This document shows positions 1 to 9,700 of a DNA stretch of 11,587 bases, in pieces; the first letter of the stretch is position 1, and every line of letters starts with the position of its first letter. The notes under the pieces were generated by a model. The model ran no database searches. It was not told where the DNA came from and saw nothing but the letters and a program-made list of their open reading frames with translations. Location of the stretch: positions 1 to 11,587 of the forward strand of contig DRJH01000384.1 of the NCBI GenBank assembly GCA_011052285.1, in the 5' to 3' direction. The position numbers were made by a program, and so were the translations under genes. Origin of the DNA: Gammaproteobacteria bacterium. Its GTDB lineage: Bacteria > Pseudomonadota > Gammaproteobacteria > Arenicellales > DRJH01.

Positions 1-300
1 GCCACCTTGCAAATTGCTGATCTACGTCTGCTGGCAGCGGTATTATCACAACTTGATATTTTTGTCTGTGCTGACACAGGCCCCATGCATCTGGCAAGTG
101 CTGCCGGGGTACCAACCATAGCACTGTTCAATGCGACCACCCCTGCTTTGTACGGCCCGGTAGGAGCAGATGATTTGGTACTGCAACAAAATCAGTTGTC
201 TGCCAAAGAGCTCGCCGAGGCGGTATACAAGCACCTGCGAAAGCTTAGACCACTGCATTTTGGCACTGTTACGGTTCCAGCAGAAGGTATGGGACCATGA
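1..300 (+). CDS. Glycosyltransferase family 9 (heptosyltransferase-like), C-terminal part
   Basis: This is the 3' end of a gene that begins before the window; the frame is open from base 1, so the TTG at 7 is not a real start. About 99 codons remain. The segment with DIFVCADTGPMHLASAAGVP followed by ALFNATTP and the YGPVG turn is the nucleotide-sugar-binding C-terminal signature of GT9 enzymes. These transfer ADP-heptose or a related sugar to the LPS core on the cytoplasmic face of the inner membrane. Which heptosyltransferase (WaaC, WaaF, WaaQ or a paralogue) cannot be told from the fragment. Its TGA overlaps the ATG of the downstream histidine kinase gene (ATGA), implying translational coupling and one operon. 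Family assignment is confident; exact substrate is not. Confidence 0.85.
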   Translation, partial: ATLQIADLRLLAAVLSQLDIFVCADTGPMHLASAAGVPTIALFNATTPALYGPVGADDLVLQQNQLSAKELAEAVYKHLRKLRPLHFGTVTVPAEGMGP

Positions 301-2486
301 AGTGGTACAAACCGATGTATATAACGATTCGCTCCAAACTTTTGCTGGTAATTCTGGCGCTGCTGCTCATCCCCTGGATGGGCTATCACTACGTTCGGGA
401 GATGAAATCCTTCCTGTTACAAGGCCAGGAGGATGTATTGTTATTGACCGCACGTGCCGTCGCCACTGTTCTGCATGGACGTGACAAACTGTTTTCCAAG
501 GAAACCGGTGTGCCGAAATTGCTCGGCGATCAAACCAGTCTGTATGCTTATCCATTGACTAATCTCATTGTGCTCGATGGTAAAATGGCTGATTGGGGCA
601 AAGCGATGACCAAAGCGCAGCGTTATGTGGATGACGCCCCTTTGCAGTGCACCGCTGCTGCGGATCCTGATAATTTTTCTTTCTACCATATTCTGGGGTA
701 TTACAAGCGCTACATCTACGCATTTTTTGAAGTAACGGATGACCAGGTTGTATTGCGGGATCCTGCCCTGCTCCGACTGGATAACAGCGATCAGATTCGG
801 CTGATTGTCGAAGATTCAGGCGGTACGCTACGTCGCTATTTACTGGTAGCACGCAAGCCCGGACGGATGAGTGTCTACCTGATGGATAAATCCTGGAAAT
901 ATTCGATTACCGGTGAGCCATTTTACGACATCGCAGCAGTGCTGATCCGAACTCAAAATGGTTATACCGTAGAAGCGAGAATTCCTCGCTATATTATCAA
1001 CGCCTATTCCAAAGCAGCTTTTCGTGTGGTGGATGTCGATGACAGAAAAAACCGGAAAATTGTTCGGGAAATTACTACTTCTCCTGACCCGACGGGTCAA
1101 CATATGGGGCGTGTGCTACTGCATTCACCAGAGATATCCAATATTCTGATTGGCCTTAACCGCCCCAGTGCCAGAATCTGGATTTTGGATAAACAGCAAC
1201 GAGTTCGAGCTGTGGTTGGCGGTTTTTCTTCTGGCGCCAGTCTTAAAATCCCGCTGCTGGAAGATCAACAACCTTGGTTGGTACGCTGGTTTGGCAAGCT
1301 TATGACGCCATTGTACCATCTGATACTGAATTCACCACCGGTTGATTTCAAGGACATACCCGAGGAATCAGAATTTCGTCGTGATCCTGTATTTACGGAT
1401 GTTCTGGCCGGTAAAACACGAGTACAGCGCCGCCCTTCTGTTGATGGAAAAGCACTTATATTGATGGCGGCTCATCCGGTTTGGTCAGGCGGGAAGGTGA
1501 TGGGGGCCGTCATTGTCGAACAAAGCAGCAATGATGTTTTGGCTCTACAGGAAAAGACGCTCGAGAACATGACTACCTTCAGCTTACTGGTATTTTTGTT
1601 TCTGGCCACGGTATTGTTGATGTTCGCCTGGCGTCTGACCATGCGTATCGCCAAGATGCGCAATGAAACTGAAAAGGCGATCAGTCCGGAGGGCCGGGTT
1701 GTACAATCCGCCTTGAGTACCAACATCCTGGTCAGAGACGAGCTCGGCGACTTATCGAGAAGTATCTCCAATATGCTGGGGCGGCTTTCACAATATACCC
1801 AGTACCTCGAATCCATGCCGGACACCCTGGCCCATGAGCTTAATAATCCATTGAATGTCGTACACTCTTCTCTGGAAAATCTGCTCAAAGAACATGCGGA
1901 TATCGGTACCAGCAAATATCTGAAACGAGCCCAGAATGGCGTGACACGATTGAAATCCATTCTGGTACGGTTGACCGAGGCCATGAATCTGGAAGAGGCC
2001 ATACAAAACGAGGACCTGGAAGTATTTGACCTGGCTTCACTGGTAAAAAGCTACCTTGATGGCTATCGATTAACCTTGCAGAATCGTTCCATTACCCTGC
2101 AAATCAATGATGAGCTACGTTTGCCGATTGAAGGTTCTCCGGACCATATTGCGCAGATGCTTGATAAGTTAATCGACAACGCAGCAGAGTTTGGTAGCGA
2201 ACACGAACCGATCGTGGTGCGAATGGAACAGCAGGAAGCCTGGGTTTGTCTGCACTTCATCAACCAGGGATCACCCATCCCCGAGGATCTTCTGGAACAT
2301 ATTTTCGAACCCATGATTTCGATCAGCAGACCCAATGCCCTACATGCACATCTGGGTTTGGGGCTATATATCGTCAAGTTGATCGTCAACCACCATCATG
2401 GCACTGTACAGGCCAAAAATGTCGGTGACCCGCCTCACGTGGAAATTCTTGTTCGATTCCCGGTATTCAGTAGCTTGACGGTATAA
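297..2486 (+). CDS. Membrane sensor histidine kinase, dedicated-sortase-system (PdsS/TIGR03785)-like
   Basis: A 729-aa inner-membrane kinase. Seen: transmembrane helix 1 at about residues 14-30, a large extracytoplasmic region to about 425, helix 2 at about 427-446, a HAMP-like linker at about 447-500, a HisKA domain with phospho-acceptor His513 in AHELNNPLN, and an HATPase domain with N-box LIDNAA (625-630) and G-box HLGLGLYIV (685-693). The G1 box reads NQGSPIP (Asn656) where DxGxG is usual. The sensor part (about 80-275; LDGKMADW, YIYAFFEVTDDQ, LDNSDQIRL) resembles a CBM9/DOMON-like beta-sandwich. The N-terminal pattern IPWMGYHYVREM...GQED...ARAVATVL recalls the kinases of the proteobacterial dedicated sortase system; this is from memory of the family, not a search. 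AGAAGG at 282-287 lies 9 nt before the ATG, which overlaps the upstream stop. The 53-nt gap to the downstream regulator gene suggests it is the partner. Confidence 0.88.
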   Translation: MKWYKPMYITIRSKLLLVILALLLIPWMGYHYVREMKSFLLQGQEDVLLLTARAVATVLHGRDKLFSKETGVPKLLGDQTSLYAYPLTNLIVLDGKMADWGKAMTKAQRYVDDAPLQCTAAADPDNFSFYHILGYYKRYIYAFFEVTDDQVVLRDPALLRLDNSDQIRLIVEDSGGTLRRYLLVARKPGRMSVYLMDKSWKYSITGEPFYDIAAVLIRTQNGYTVEARIPRYIINAYSKAAFRVVDVDDRKNRKIVREITTSPDPTGQHMGRVLLHSPEISNILIGLNRPSARIWILDKQQRVRAVVGGFSSGASLKIPLLEDQQPWLVRWFGKLMTPLYHLILNSPPVDFKDIPEESEFRRDPVFTDVLAGKTRVQRRPSVDGKALILMAAHPVWSGGKVMGAVIVEQSSNDVLALQEKTLENMTTFSLLVFLFLATVLLMFAWRLTMRIAKMRNETEKAISPEGRVVQSALSTNILVRDELGDLSRSISNMLGRLSQYTQYLESMPDTLAHELNNPLNVVHSSLENLLKEHADIGTSKYLKRAQNGVTRLKSILVRLTEAMNLEEAIQNEDLEVFDLASLVKSYLDGYRLTLQNRSITLQINDELRLPIEGSPDHIAQMLDKLIDNAAEFGSEHEPIVVRMEQQEAWVCLHFINQGSPIPEDLLEHIFEPMISISRPNALHAHLGLGLYIVKLIVNHHHGTVQAKNVGDPPHVEILVRFPVFSSLTV

Positions 2487-2527
2487 TCAGGCGGTGAATA
2501 CCCGAGTAGTGATGGTTCTGGCCATCC

Positions 2528-2532
2528 AGGAG
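2528..2532 (+). promoter_or_regulatory. Ribosome binding site deciding the start of the HD-GYP regulator
   Basis: AGGAG lies exactly 7 nt before ATG 2540. An in-frame TTG sits directly before it at 2537 with only 4 nt spacing, so ATG 2540 is preferred. The 53-nt gap after the kinase stop (2487-2539) shows no terminator hairpin, consistent with co-transcription. Confidence 0.7.
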
Positions 2533-2539
2533 TTGTTTG

Positions 2540-5500
2540 ATGGGCGTTAAAGATCCCACAGTTCTGGCAATTGATGGCAATCGAGATAACCTGATCACGT
2601 TGCAGGCCGTGCTGCGGGATGCCTTGCCCCGAGCCACTATTCTGACTGCCAGCAATGGCCCGCAGGGACTCAAGCTGGCTGGCATCGATGACCCGGACGT
2701 GATTCTGCTGGATATCGTTATGCCTGGTATGGACGGTGTTGCGGTCTGTCGAAAACTCAAGGCTAGCGAACAACTGAAATCGATCCCGGTCATTTTCCTG
2801 ACCACACGCAAGACAGACAAGGGAAGCCGTATCGAAGCCCTCGAAGCGGGTGCGGAGGGCTTTATTACCAAGCCACTGGATGAAATCGAATTGGTCGCCC
2901 AAATACACGCAATGACCAAGATCAAGGCCGCCAACCAGCTTCAACGGAGGGGGAAAGAAGCACCGACGGCACCAGTGACGGCACGCACCCGCGAGCTGAA
3001 AAAAGAGCTGTCAGAGCGGGCGCTGCGGGAAAGTGAGGAGAGATACCGTGGCCTTTACAACAGTATCAGAGACGCCATTCTGGTCGCAGATACCCATCGA
3101 AATATCATTGATTGTAATGCCGCGTTCACCTCATTATTTGGTTATACCCAAGATGAAATACTTGGCCAACAGACCCTCGCGGTGTATGAGAATGAGGCGA
3201 ATCATGCAGCCCTGGGCAAGGCCTTGCAAGTGCATTATGGAGATCATCCATTCCTGATGACAGTCAATTACAAGAAGAAAACGGGAGAGATCTTCTCCGG
3301 GGAGACCGGTGTTTTCTATTTAAAGAACGATCAGGGGCAAGTGACCGGTTTTATTGGGCTAATACGCGATGTTACCACGCGCCAGAAGGTGCAGCAGTCA
3401 CTGCAGGAGAGTGAAGAAAAATTTAAAAAAACCTTTTATACCAGCCCGGATTCGATCAATATCAATCGCCTGGAAGATGGGATGTATATCTCCATCAATC
3501 ATGGATTTACCCTAATCATGGGCTATTCTGAAGCAGATGTTATCGGCAAGACTTCTGTCGAGATCAATATCTGGGGCAACCCCGAAGACAGGAATACATT
3601 GGTCGCCGGCTTGAAAAAGAGCGGGGAAGTGCAAAATCTTGAAGCGAAATTTCGCAGGAAAGATGCTAGCTTTGTTTATGGTCTGATGTCTGCAACCGTT
3701 ATCGATTTACAGGGCGTTCCGCATATCCTCAGCATTACCCGCGACATCAGTGAGCGCAAACAGAACGAGCAAGCCTTGCAGGAGAGCGAAGAACGCCTTC
3801 GCAGCCTTTATGAAAATGTCACTCTAGGCCTCTATCGCACCACACCGGATGGACAAGTTCTGCTTGCAAATCCCTCTCTGGTCCACATGCTGGGATATTC
3901 GTCTGCCGAGGAATTACGCCACCGGAATCTAAACCAGGAAGACTTTGAGGCTGGCTACTCCAGAAGTGAATTCATGGAGCGTATCGAACGAGAAGGGCAA
4001 ATCGCCGGATTGGAAAGCACCTGGAAGTGCCGTGATGGTCGCGTGATCTACATAAGAGAAAGTGCCAGGGTATCCAGAGATGAAGAAGGCAGGGTCCAAT
4101 ATTACGAAGGGACCGTGGAGGATATCACCGAATACAAGCGGGCGGAACAGCGCTTGCGTCAAGCAGAACAACGCTATCGAGCGTTGTTCGAGGAAGCGCC
4201 GGTGATGTATGTTCTCACCCGCAATGTCAAAGGTACACCCGTGATCGCGGACTGCAACCAACTCTTCTGGCACACATTAGGCTATGATCATGATGAATTG
4301 GTGGGGCGATCACTTGCAGACTTGTACACGCCCACCTCTCACGCCGAATTGCATGAACACGGCGGCTACCAGTCCGCCTTGAATGACACATTTACGGTAC
4401 AGGAACGCGAACTCCTGACACGCGACGGGCACGTCATCTTCTGCTTGTTACAAGCCATGCCAGAGGTTGATGCCACAGGGCAGGTATATGGTACCCGAGC
4501 GATGTTCGTGGATATCACCGAACGCAAACGGCTGTCAACGGAATTAGCGTCCGAGCGTGACAAATTTAATTTCATCCTCAATGAACTTCCAATTGGGGTC
4601 GCTGTGACCGATGCGAATCACAGGATCATCTACATCAATCCAGCCGCGACACAGATCGATGGCCATCTGCTAAAGCCACAAAGCCTGCTGGGTCAGCAGG
4701 TGATCGATATTCATCCCATATCAGAGAGGAAGAACGTCGACAAGCGGTTGAACGATCTTGTATCAGGCCACAAAACGACTGTCACCAATCAAGCAAAGCG
4801 GGGAAAACGCACGGTCGAGGTTTCTTATCACGTGCGCCGAAACCAGCAGGGTGATTTTTTGGGGATGGTGCGTCTGGTCTCCGACGTCTCGGAACGGGTA
4901 CTTGCGGAACAGAAATTACAAAAATATGCTACGCAACTGGAAACCCTTGGCACCGTCACAGCCGCATTATCCACCTCCCTGGATGTGGATAATGTGCTGA
5001 AATTAATCCTCAATCAGATCGCACAAGTGCTACCTTTTGACAGGGGGGCGCTTTTCTTGTACGAAACGGATGAAGTTCGAGTGGCAATCGATATAGGGAT
5101 CACACCTTCGATCAAAGGGCAACTTTTCTCCAATGAGAACGAACTTTTCAAAGAAATCCAGCAGACAGGCAAACCGCTTGTCCTGAATCATGTGAAAGAT
5201 GACCCCCGCTTTCGCAATTGGGACCATTCCGGGAAGATAGCAAGCTGGATGGGCATTCCGTTACTCATTCGTGACACCTTGATCGGTATCCTGACGTTGG
5301 ATAGTTCCCATTTTGACGCCTACCCCCCGGAACAAACCCAAATAATCCTGTCATTCGCCGCACAAGCCGCTCAGGCCATTGAGAATGCCCGCCAGTTCAG
5401 CATTGCCCAACACCGGATGGATCGGCTGACCGCGCTCCGCAAGATCGATCAGGCCATCACCGACGATTTGGATCTGAACCTTACCCTGAGTGAATTACTG

Positions 5501-6508
5501 AAACACTTGCAGGCACAACTGGAAGTCGATGCTGCGGTAGTGCTACTCTATGACAATACACTGCAGACCCTGTCCTATGCCCAGAGCCAGGGTTTTCGCA
5601 CCCCGGCCCTGCAGCATACAAACCTGAACTTGGACCAGGGGCTTGCCGGCAAAGCGGCCTTACTAGAACACCCTGTCTTTATTGCCGATTTGAGCGAGTC
5701 CAAAGTCGATATTACAGATTCTCCCAGACTCAAAGAAGAAGACTTCGTATCCTATTACGGTATTCCCCTTATCGCCAAGGGTTCCTTGGTCGGAGTGCTG
5801 GAAATTTTCCATCGTTCGACTCTTAACCCGAATAATGAATGGATCGATTTTCTGCAGGCTCTGGCTGGCCAAGCCGCTATTGCAATTGATAATATCCAGC
5901 TATTCGAAGGTCTCGAGCACTCAAATTCGGATTTGTCCAAGGCATATGACGCTACCATCGAGGGCTGGTCGCGAGCCATGGATTTGCGCGATAAGGAAAC
6001 GGTAGGCCACTCTTTTCGTGTCACCGAGATGACCGCACGACTGTCAAAAGCCATGGGCATTAGTCAGGCCGAACGGGTGCACATGCGCCGTGGCGCGTTG
6101 TTGCACGATATGGGAAAAATGGCGGTACCGGATAAAATCCTGTTCAAGCCCGGGGCATTGACCAAGGAGGAATGGCATGTCATGAGCCAGCACCCGCAGT
6201 TTGCAAAAGACATGCTCTCACCGATTGCCTATTTGCAACCAGCACTGGATATCCCCTATTCCCATCATGAAAAATGGGATGGTAGCGGCTACCCGCAGGG
6301 ACTGAAAGCTAAGCAGATCCCCCTGGCGGCACGCATCTTCGCCATCACAGATGTATACGATGCCCTGACCAGCGACCGCCCTTACCGTAAGGCCTGGCCA
6401 ATAGAAAAAGTGCTTAAGCACATCCGTGAGCAGTCCGGAAAGCATTTTGATCCTGATGTTGTTGATGCCTTTTTACAGATTACTGGCAATAGCGTGACAC
6501 AGGCCTGA
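2540..6508 (+). CDS. Response regulator with five PAS, two GAF and an HD-GYP c-di-GMP phosphodiesterase domain
   Basis: A 1322-aa cytoplasmic protein with no membrane segments. Order seen: REC (about 5-128; phospho-acceptor Asp58 in LLDIVMPGMDG, Thr88, Lys111), a charged helical linker, PAS domains at about 165-285, 290-405, 412-534, 541-664 and 671-790 joined by repeated helices of the QESEER type, GAF domains at about 803-950 and 967-1119, then HD-GYP at about 1133-1315. The catalytic set is intact: His1157, His1189-Asp1190 with GK, His1218, the pair His1242-His1243, and DGSGYP (1247-1252). Such domains hydrolyse cyclic di-GMP to pGpG or GMP, promoting motility over biofilm. Phosphorylation by the adjacent kinase plus PAS/GAF ligand sensing would set the activity. 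Odd: the REC acidic pair is Asp12-Gly13 (IDGNRDN) instead of Asp-Asp. PAS and GAF ligands cannot be read from the sequence; boundaries are approximate. Confidence 0.93.
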   Translation: MGVKDPTVLAIDGNRDNLITLQAVLRDALPRATILTASNGPQGLKLAGIDDPDVILLDIVMPGMDGVAVCRKLKASEQLKSIPVIFLTTRKTDKGSRIEALEAGAEGFITKPLDEIELVAQIHAMTKIKAANQLQRRGKEAPTAPVTARTRELKKELSERALRESEERYRGLYNSIRDAILVADTHRNIIDCNAAFTSLFGYTQDEILGQQTLAVYENEANHAALGKALQVHYGDHPFLMTVNYKKKTGEIFSGETGVFYLKNDQGQVTGFIGLIRDVTTRQKVQQSLQESEEKFKKTFYTSPDSININRLEDGMYISINHGFTLIMGYSEADVIGKTSVEINIWGNPEDRNTLVAGLKKSGEVQNLEAKFRRKDASFVYGLMSATVIDLQGVPHILSITRDISERKQNEQALQESEERLRSLYENVTLGLYRTTPDGQVLLANPSLVHMLGYSSAEELRHRNLNQEDFEAGYSRSEFMERIEREGQIAGLESTWKCRDGRVIYIRESARVSRDEEGRVQYYEGTVEDITEYKRAEQRLRQAEQRYRALFEEAPVMYVLTRNVKGTPVIADCNQLFWHTLGYDHDELVGRSLADLYTPTSHAELHEHGGYQSALNDTFTVQERELLTRDGHVIFCLLQAMPEVDATGQVYGTRAMFVDITERKRLSTELASERDKFNFILNELPIGVAVTDANHRIIYINPAATQIDGHLLKPQSLLGQQVIDIHPISERKNVDKRLNDLVSGHKTTVTNQAKRGKRTVEVSYHVRRNQQGDFLGMVRLVSDVSERVLAEQKLQKYATQLETLGTVTAALSTSLDVDNVLKLILNQIAQVLPFDRGALFLYETDEVRVAIDIGITPSIKGQLFSNENELFKEIQQTGKPLVLNHVKDDPRFRNWDHSGKIASWMGIPLLIRDTLIGILTLDSSHFDAYPPEQTQIILSFAAQAAQAIENARQFSIAQHRMDRLTALRKIDQAITDDLDLNLTLSELLKHLQAQLEVDAAVVLLYDNTLQTLSYAQSQGFRTPALQHTNLNLDQGLAGKAALLEHPVFIADLSESKVDITDSPRLKEEDFVSYYGIPLIAKGSLVGVLEIFHRSTLNPNNEWIDFLQALAGQAAIAIDNIQLFEGLEHSNSDLSKAYDATIEGWSRAMDLRDKETVGHSFRVTEMTARLSKAMGISQAERVHMRRGALLHDMGKMAVPDKILFKPGALTKEEWHVMSQHPQFAKDMLSPIAYLQPALDIPYSHHEKWDGSGYPQGLKAKQIPLAARIFAITDVYDALTSDRPYRKAWPIEKVLKHIREQSGKHFDPDVVDAFLQITGNSVTQA

Positions 6509-6532
6509 TACCTCCGAAAGATACCTCCGAAA
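6507..6532 (+). repeat. Perfect 13-bp tandem duplication at the regulator stop codon
   Basis: GATACCTCCGAAA occurs twice without a gap, at 6507-6519 and 6520-6532. The first copy starts in the TGA stop of the regulator gene (6506-6508). It looks like a recent slippage duplication. The second copy supplies the first A residues of the A-run that forms the T-tract of the - strand terminator. Confidence 0.9.
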
Positions 6533-6563
6533 AAAAGCCAGCAATCACCACGATTGCTGGCTT
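6530..6563 (-). terminator. Intrinsic terminator of the tRNA-Leu gene
   Basis: A perfect 12-bp stem pairs 6535-6546 (AAGCCAGCAATC) with 6552-6563 (GATTGCTGGCTT) around a 5-nt loop. Read on the - strand it is followed by a run of seven T (complement of 6530-6536), a classical Rho-independent terminator 25 nt downstream of the tRNA 3' end. Read on the + strand the following bases are ATTGAGC, a poor U-tract, so it may end the regulator transcript only weakly. Confidence 0.85.
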
Positions 6564-6587
6564 ATTGAGCGTGCTCGGACGCACATA

Positions 6588-6674
6588 TGGTACCGGGGAC
6601 GGGACTTGAACCCGTAAGTCCTATCGGACGCAAGATTTTAAGTCTTGTGTGTCTACCAGTTTCACCACCCCGGC
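6588..6674 (-). tRNA. tRNA-Leu (anticodon UAA)
   Basis: An 87-nt class II tRNA including an encoded CCA (6588-6590, reverse strand). The acceptor stem GCCGGGG pairs with CCCCGGT with a G-U first pair, as in E. coli tRNA-Leu(UAA). The anticodon stem CAAGA/TCTTG encloses loop CTTAAAA, giving anticodon TAA at 6638-6640. A long variable arm and the T-arm loop GGTTCAAGTCC are present. It decodes UUA and, by wobble, UUG. It stands alone with its own promoter and terminator, on the same strand as putA and convergent with the regulator gene. Confidence 0.97.
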
Positions 6675-6688
6675 ACATTATGAACCGG

Positions 6689-6716
6689 ATTATAGCCTAT
6701 CTCGAACGACGCACAA
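6689..6716 (-). promoter_or_regulatory. Sigma-70-type promoter of the tRNA-Leu gene
   Basis: On the - strand, TTGTGC (6716-6711) and a perfect TATAAT (6694-6689) are separated by 16 bp. The expected start is about 6682, some 8 nt before the mature tRNA 5' end. The bases after the -10 are CCGG, a GC-rich discriminator of the kind linked to stringent control of stable RNA genes. The -10 is strong; the -35 matches only TTG. Confidence 0.7.
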
Positions 6717-6771
6717 TAAAGATCCGCTGCGGCGTGTTTGCTATGGTCACAGCCATGAATTTGCTGACTGG

Positions 6772-9700
6772 TTACTCATTCAAGGACAACAACGAAGCAT
6801 TACCGCCCGCAGCCGTGGTATCCGTACTCACAGAACGTTCAACCGCAAAGCGATAGAGATAGCGTGGACCGCCGGCTTTGGGCCCGGTACCGGAGAAACC
6901 TTCACCACCAAACGGCTGAACACCGACGACGGCTCCGATCATGTTGCGGTTGACATAAATATTTCCGACCCGTGCGCGTGAAACAATCCGTCGTACGGTC
7001 GATTCGATCCGACTATGAATACCCAGGGTCAGACCGAAGCCGGTGTTGTTAATGACATCCACAACCTGATCCAGCTCGCTGGCTTTGTAGCGAGCGATAT
7101 GCAGCACCGGGCCGAAAATTTCTCGTTCAAGGTCGGTAATAGAGTCGATTTCGATGACCACAGGGGCTATAAAATAGCCCGCAGTGGTCATTTGTGGTGG
7201 TGGAGCAGCATAAATTGTCCGCCCTGCTGCACGTTGTTGCTCGATATAGGCGATGATGTGTTGCTGCGCTTGTTCATCAATAACAGGCCCCAGATCGGTA
7301 TTGAGCCTGGCAGGGTCGCCTGTGGTGAGTTCAGCCATCGCACCTTTAAGCATGGTGATCATGCCATCGGCAATATCTTCCTGCAGGTAGAGCATGCGTA
7401 ATGCCGAACAGCGCTGTCCAGCACTTTGAAAGGCCGAAATAATGACATCGCGTACCACCTGTTCGGGCAGTGCGGTAGAATCGACCAGCATCGCATTAAT
7501 GCCTCCGGTTTCCGCGATCAGTGTGGCAATCGACGCTTTTCGGGTACTTAAGGACTGCTGGATTTTCATGGCAGTTGCCGTCGAGCCGGTAAATGCCACA
7601 CCGGCCACCCGTGGGTCAGCGGTCAGCTGGGCCCCTACCCTGCCATCACCAGGCAACAATTGCAGTGCAGTCCTGGGGACGCCGGCCTCATGGAATAATT
7701 GAACAGCCAAACCAGCGATCAGTGGAGTTTGCTCCGCAGGCTTGGCGAGCACGGTATTTCCTGCTACGAGTGCCGCGCTGACTTGGCCGGTAAAAATTGC
7801 CAGTGGGAAATTCCAGGGGCTAATACACACAAATATGCCCTTGCCGTGCAGTGACAAGGTGTTCTTTTCTCCAGTTGGGCCGTGTAGATGCACCGGCCCT
7901 GCAAAATTCAGGCTACCACGCAAGGCGTAGTAACGCAGAAAATCTACCGCTTCACGCAATTCTGCCACCGCATCAGCCAGTGTCTTGCCAGCTTCACGGA
8001 TACACAATTCCAGTAGTTCATCACGATTTTCCTGATACAGATCAGCAGCTTTGAGCAGGATTATACTGCGATCGTGACCACCCACAGCATCCCATTGGGC
8101 TTGGTACGCTGCAGCAACACCAAGTGCCGCGGTGACGTGTTCGAAGGTAGCATTGCTGACCTTGCCAGCAGGCTCAGACAGATGAGCGGGATTTTCGACC
8201 GTCTGGTACACAGGCACAGGCAAGCCCTCAGCAACCAGCAAAGGTACAGCCCGCCAGCTTTTCCTGGCGAAGGGCTCACAAGCCAGGGCAAGTTCACTCA
8301 GTACCTGGCTATCAGCAAGATTCAGTCCTTTAGAGTTTTTTCTTTGGATGCCATATAAATCACCCGGTAGTGGTATCGAAGGATGGCGATAGTTCGTCAG
8401 CATCAGGGCGCGCAGTGCTGCAGCGGGATCGGCTACAATCTCTGCAATGGGCAAAGTTTTGTCCACCAGACGATTGACAAAGGAGCTGTTGGCGCCATTT
8501 TCCAATAAACGACGCACCAGATAGGCCAGTAAGTCCTTGTGCGCACCGATCGGTGCATAAATTCGACAGCGTTGGCCACGTTCCTCAACGACCTGATGAT
8601 AAAGTGCTTCCCCCATACCATGCAGGCACTGAAATTCAAAATCATTACGCCCTTGAGCATAGTGCAGAACCGAGGCCACGGTATGCGCATTGTGGGTAGC
8701 GAACATGGCATAAAAAGCCTCCGGCCGGTCCAGTAACTTACGCGTACAAACCAAGTAGGAGATATCCGTGTTGAGTTTACGGGTATAGACAGGATAGTCT
8801 CGGTAACCCAGCACCTGTGCGGCTTTAATTTCAGCATCCCAATAAGCGCCTTTTACCAGGCGAATCATGAGTTTTCTTCGACTTTTTAAAGCTATTTCAG
8901 CAAGCCAGTCCAGAACCGAAAGCGCACGTTTTTGATACGCCTGGACGACAAAACCCAAACCGTCCCAGCCTTGCAATGCCGGATCCTGCGCCAGTGCCTG
9001 CAGGATCACCAATGATGGTTCCAGTCGGTCTGCTTCCTCAGCATCAATGGTCATGCCGATGCCGGCCGCCTTGGCTTGCTGCGCCAACATTCGCAGCCGC
9101 GGCATCATTTCCTTAAAAATCCGCCCCATCTGGGTGAATTCATAGCGTGGATGTAGCGCAGAAAGCTTGACAGAGATACCGGGATTTTGCTGACACGCCT
9201 CCTCCGTGGTATTGTCACTGAGCAAGGTAATCGAATCGTGATAGGCTTGATAGTAGTGCTCGGCATCTTCCGCCGTGCGAGCCGCTTCTCCGAGCATATC
9301 GTAGGAATACAGAAAGCCCCGGCTTTCCAGTTTGCGGGCTTTTTTCAGTCCCGCAGCCATCGTTTCGGCGAGGACAAACTGATGGCCCATGATGCCCATA
9401 GCCTTGCTGACTGCCTTGCGGATTAATGGTTCCCCACTGCGCGATGCCAGATGCGTCAGGCTGGCTGTCAGATCCTGTCTTTCGGCGTTGTCCATGGCAA
9501 TAAATTTCCCGGTCAACAGCAACCCCCAGGTGCTGGCGTTGACAAACAACGACTCACTTTTGCCCAGATGGGAACGCCAGTCTGCTGTGGCTAATTTGTC
9601 CTTGATTAAGGCATCGGCTGTTCGCCCATCAGGGACACGCAACAACGCTTCAGCCAGACACATCAGAGCAATACCCTCGCGGCTGGAAAGCTTGAATTCC

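Noticed and set aside
1472..2002. 176-codon - strand frame inside the kinase gene
   Set aside because: It is a shadow of a confidently assigned coding region; its translation is low-complexity and Ser/Arg-rich with no family features.
2487..2539. Gap between kinase and regulator as a possible separate promoter
   Set aside because: No convincing -10/-35 pair or terminator was seen in 53 nt; co-transcription is simpler.
2999..4910. Repeated QESEER-type linker motifs as a DNA repeat or recombination array
   Set aside because: The similarity is at protein level, in the signalling helices between PAS domains; the DNA copies have diverged. No CRISPR-like spacing exists anywhere in the window.
6587..6856. 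+ strand frame beginning MVPGTGLEPV
   Set aside because: It is antisense to tRNA-Leu; this peptide start is a common mis-annotation from reading tRNA genes backwards.
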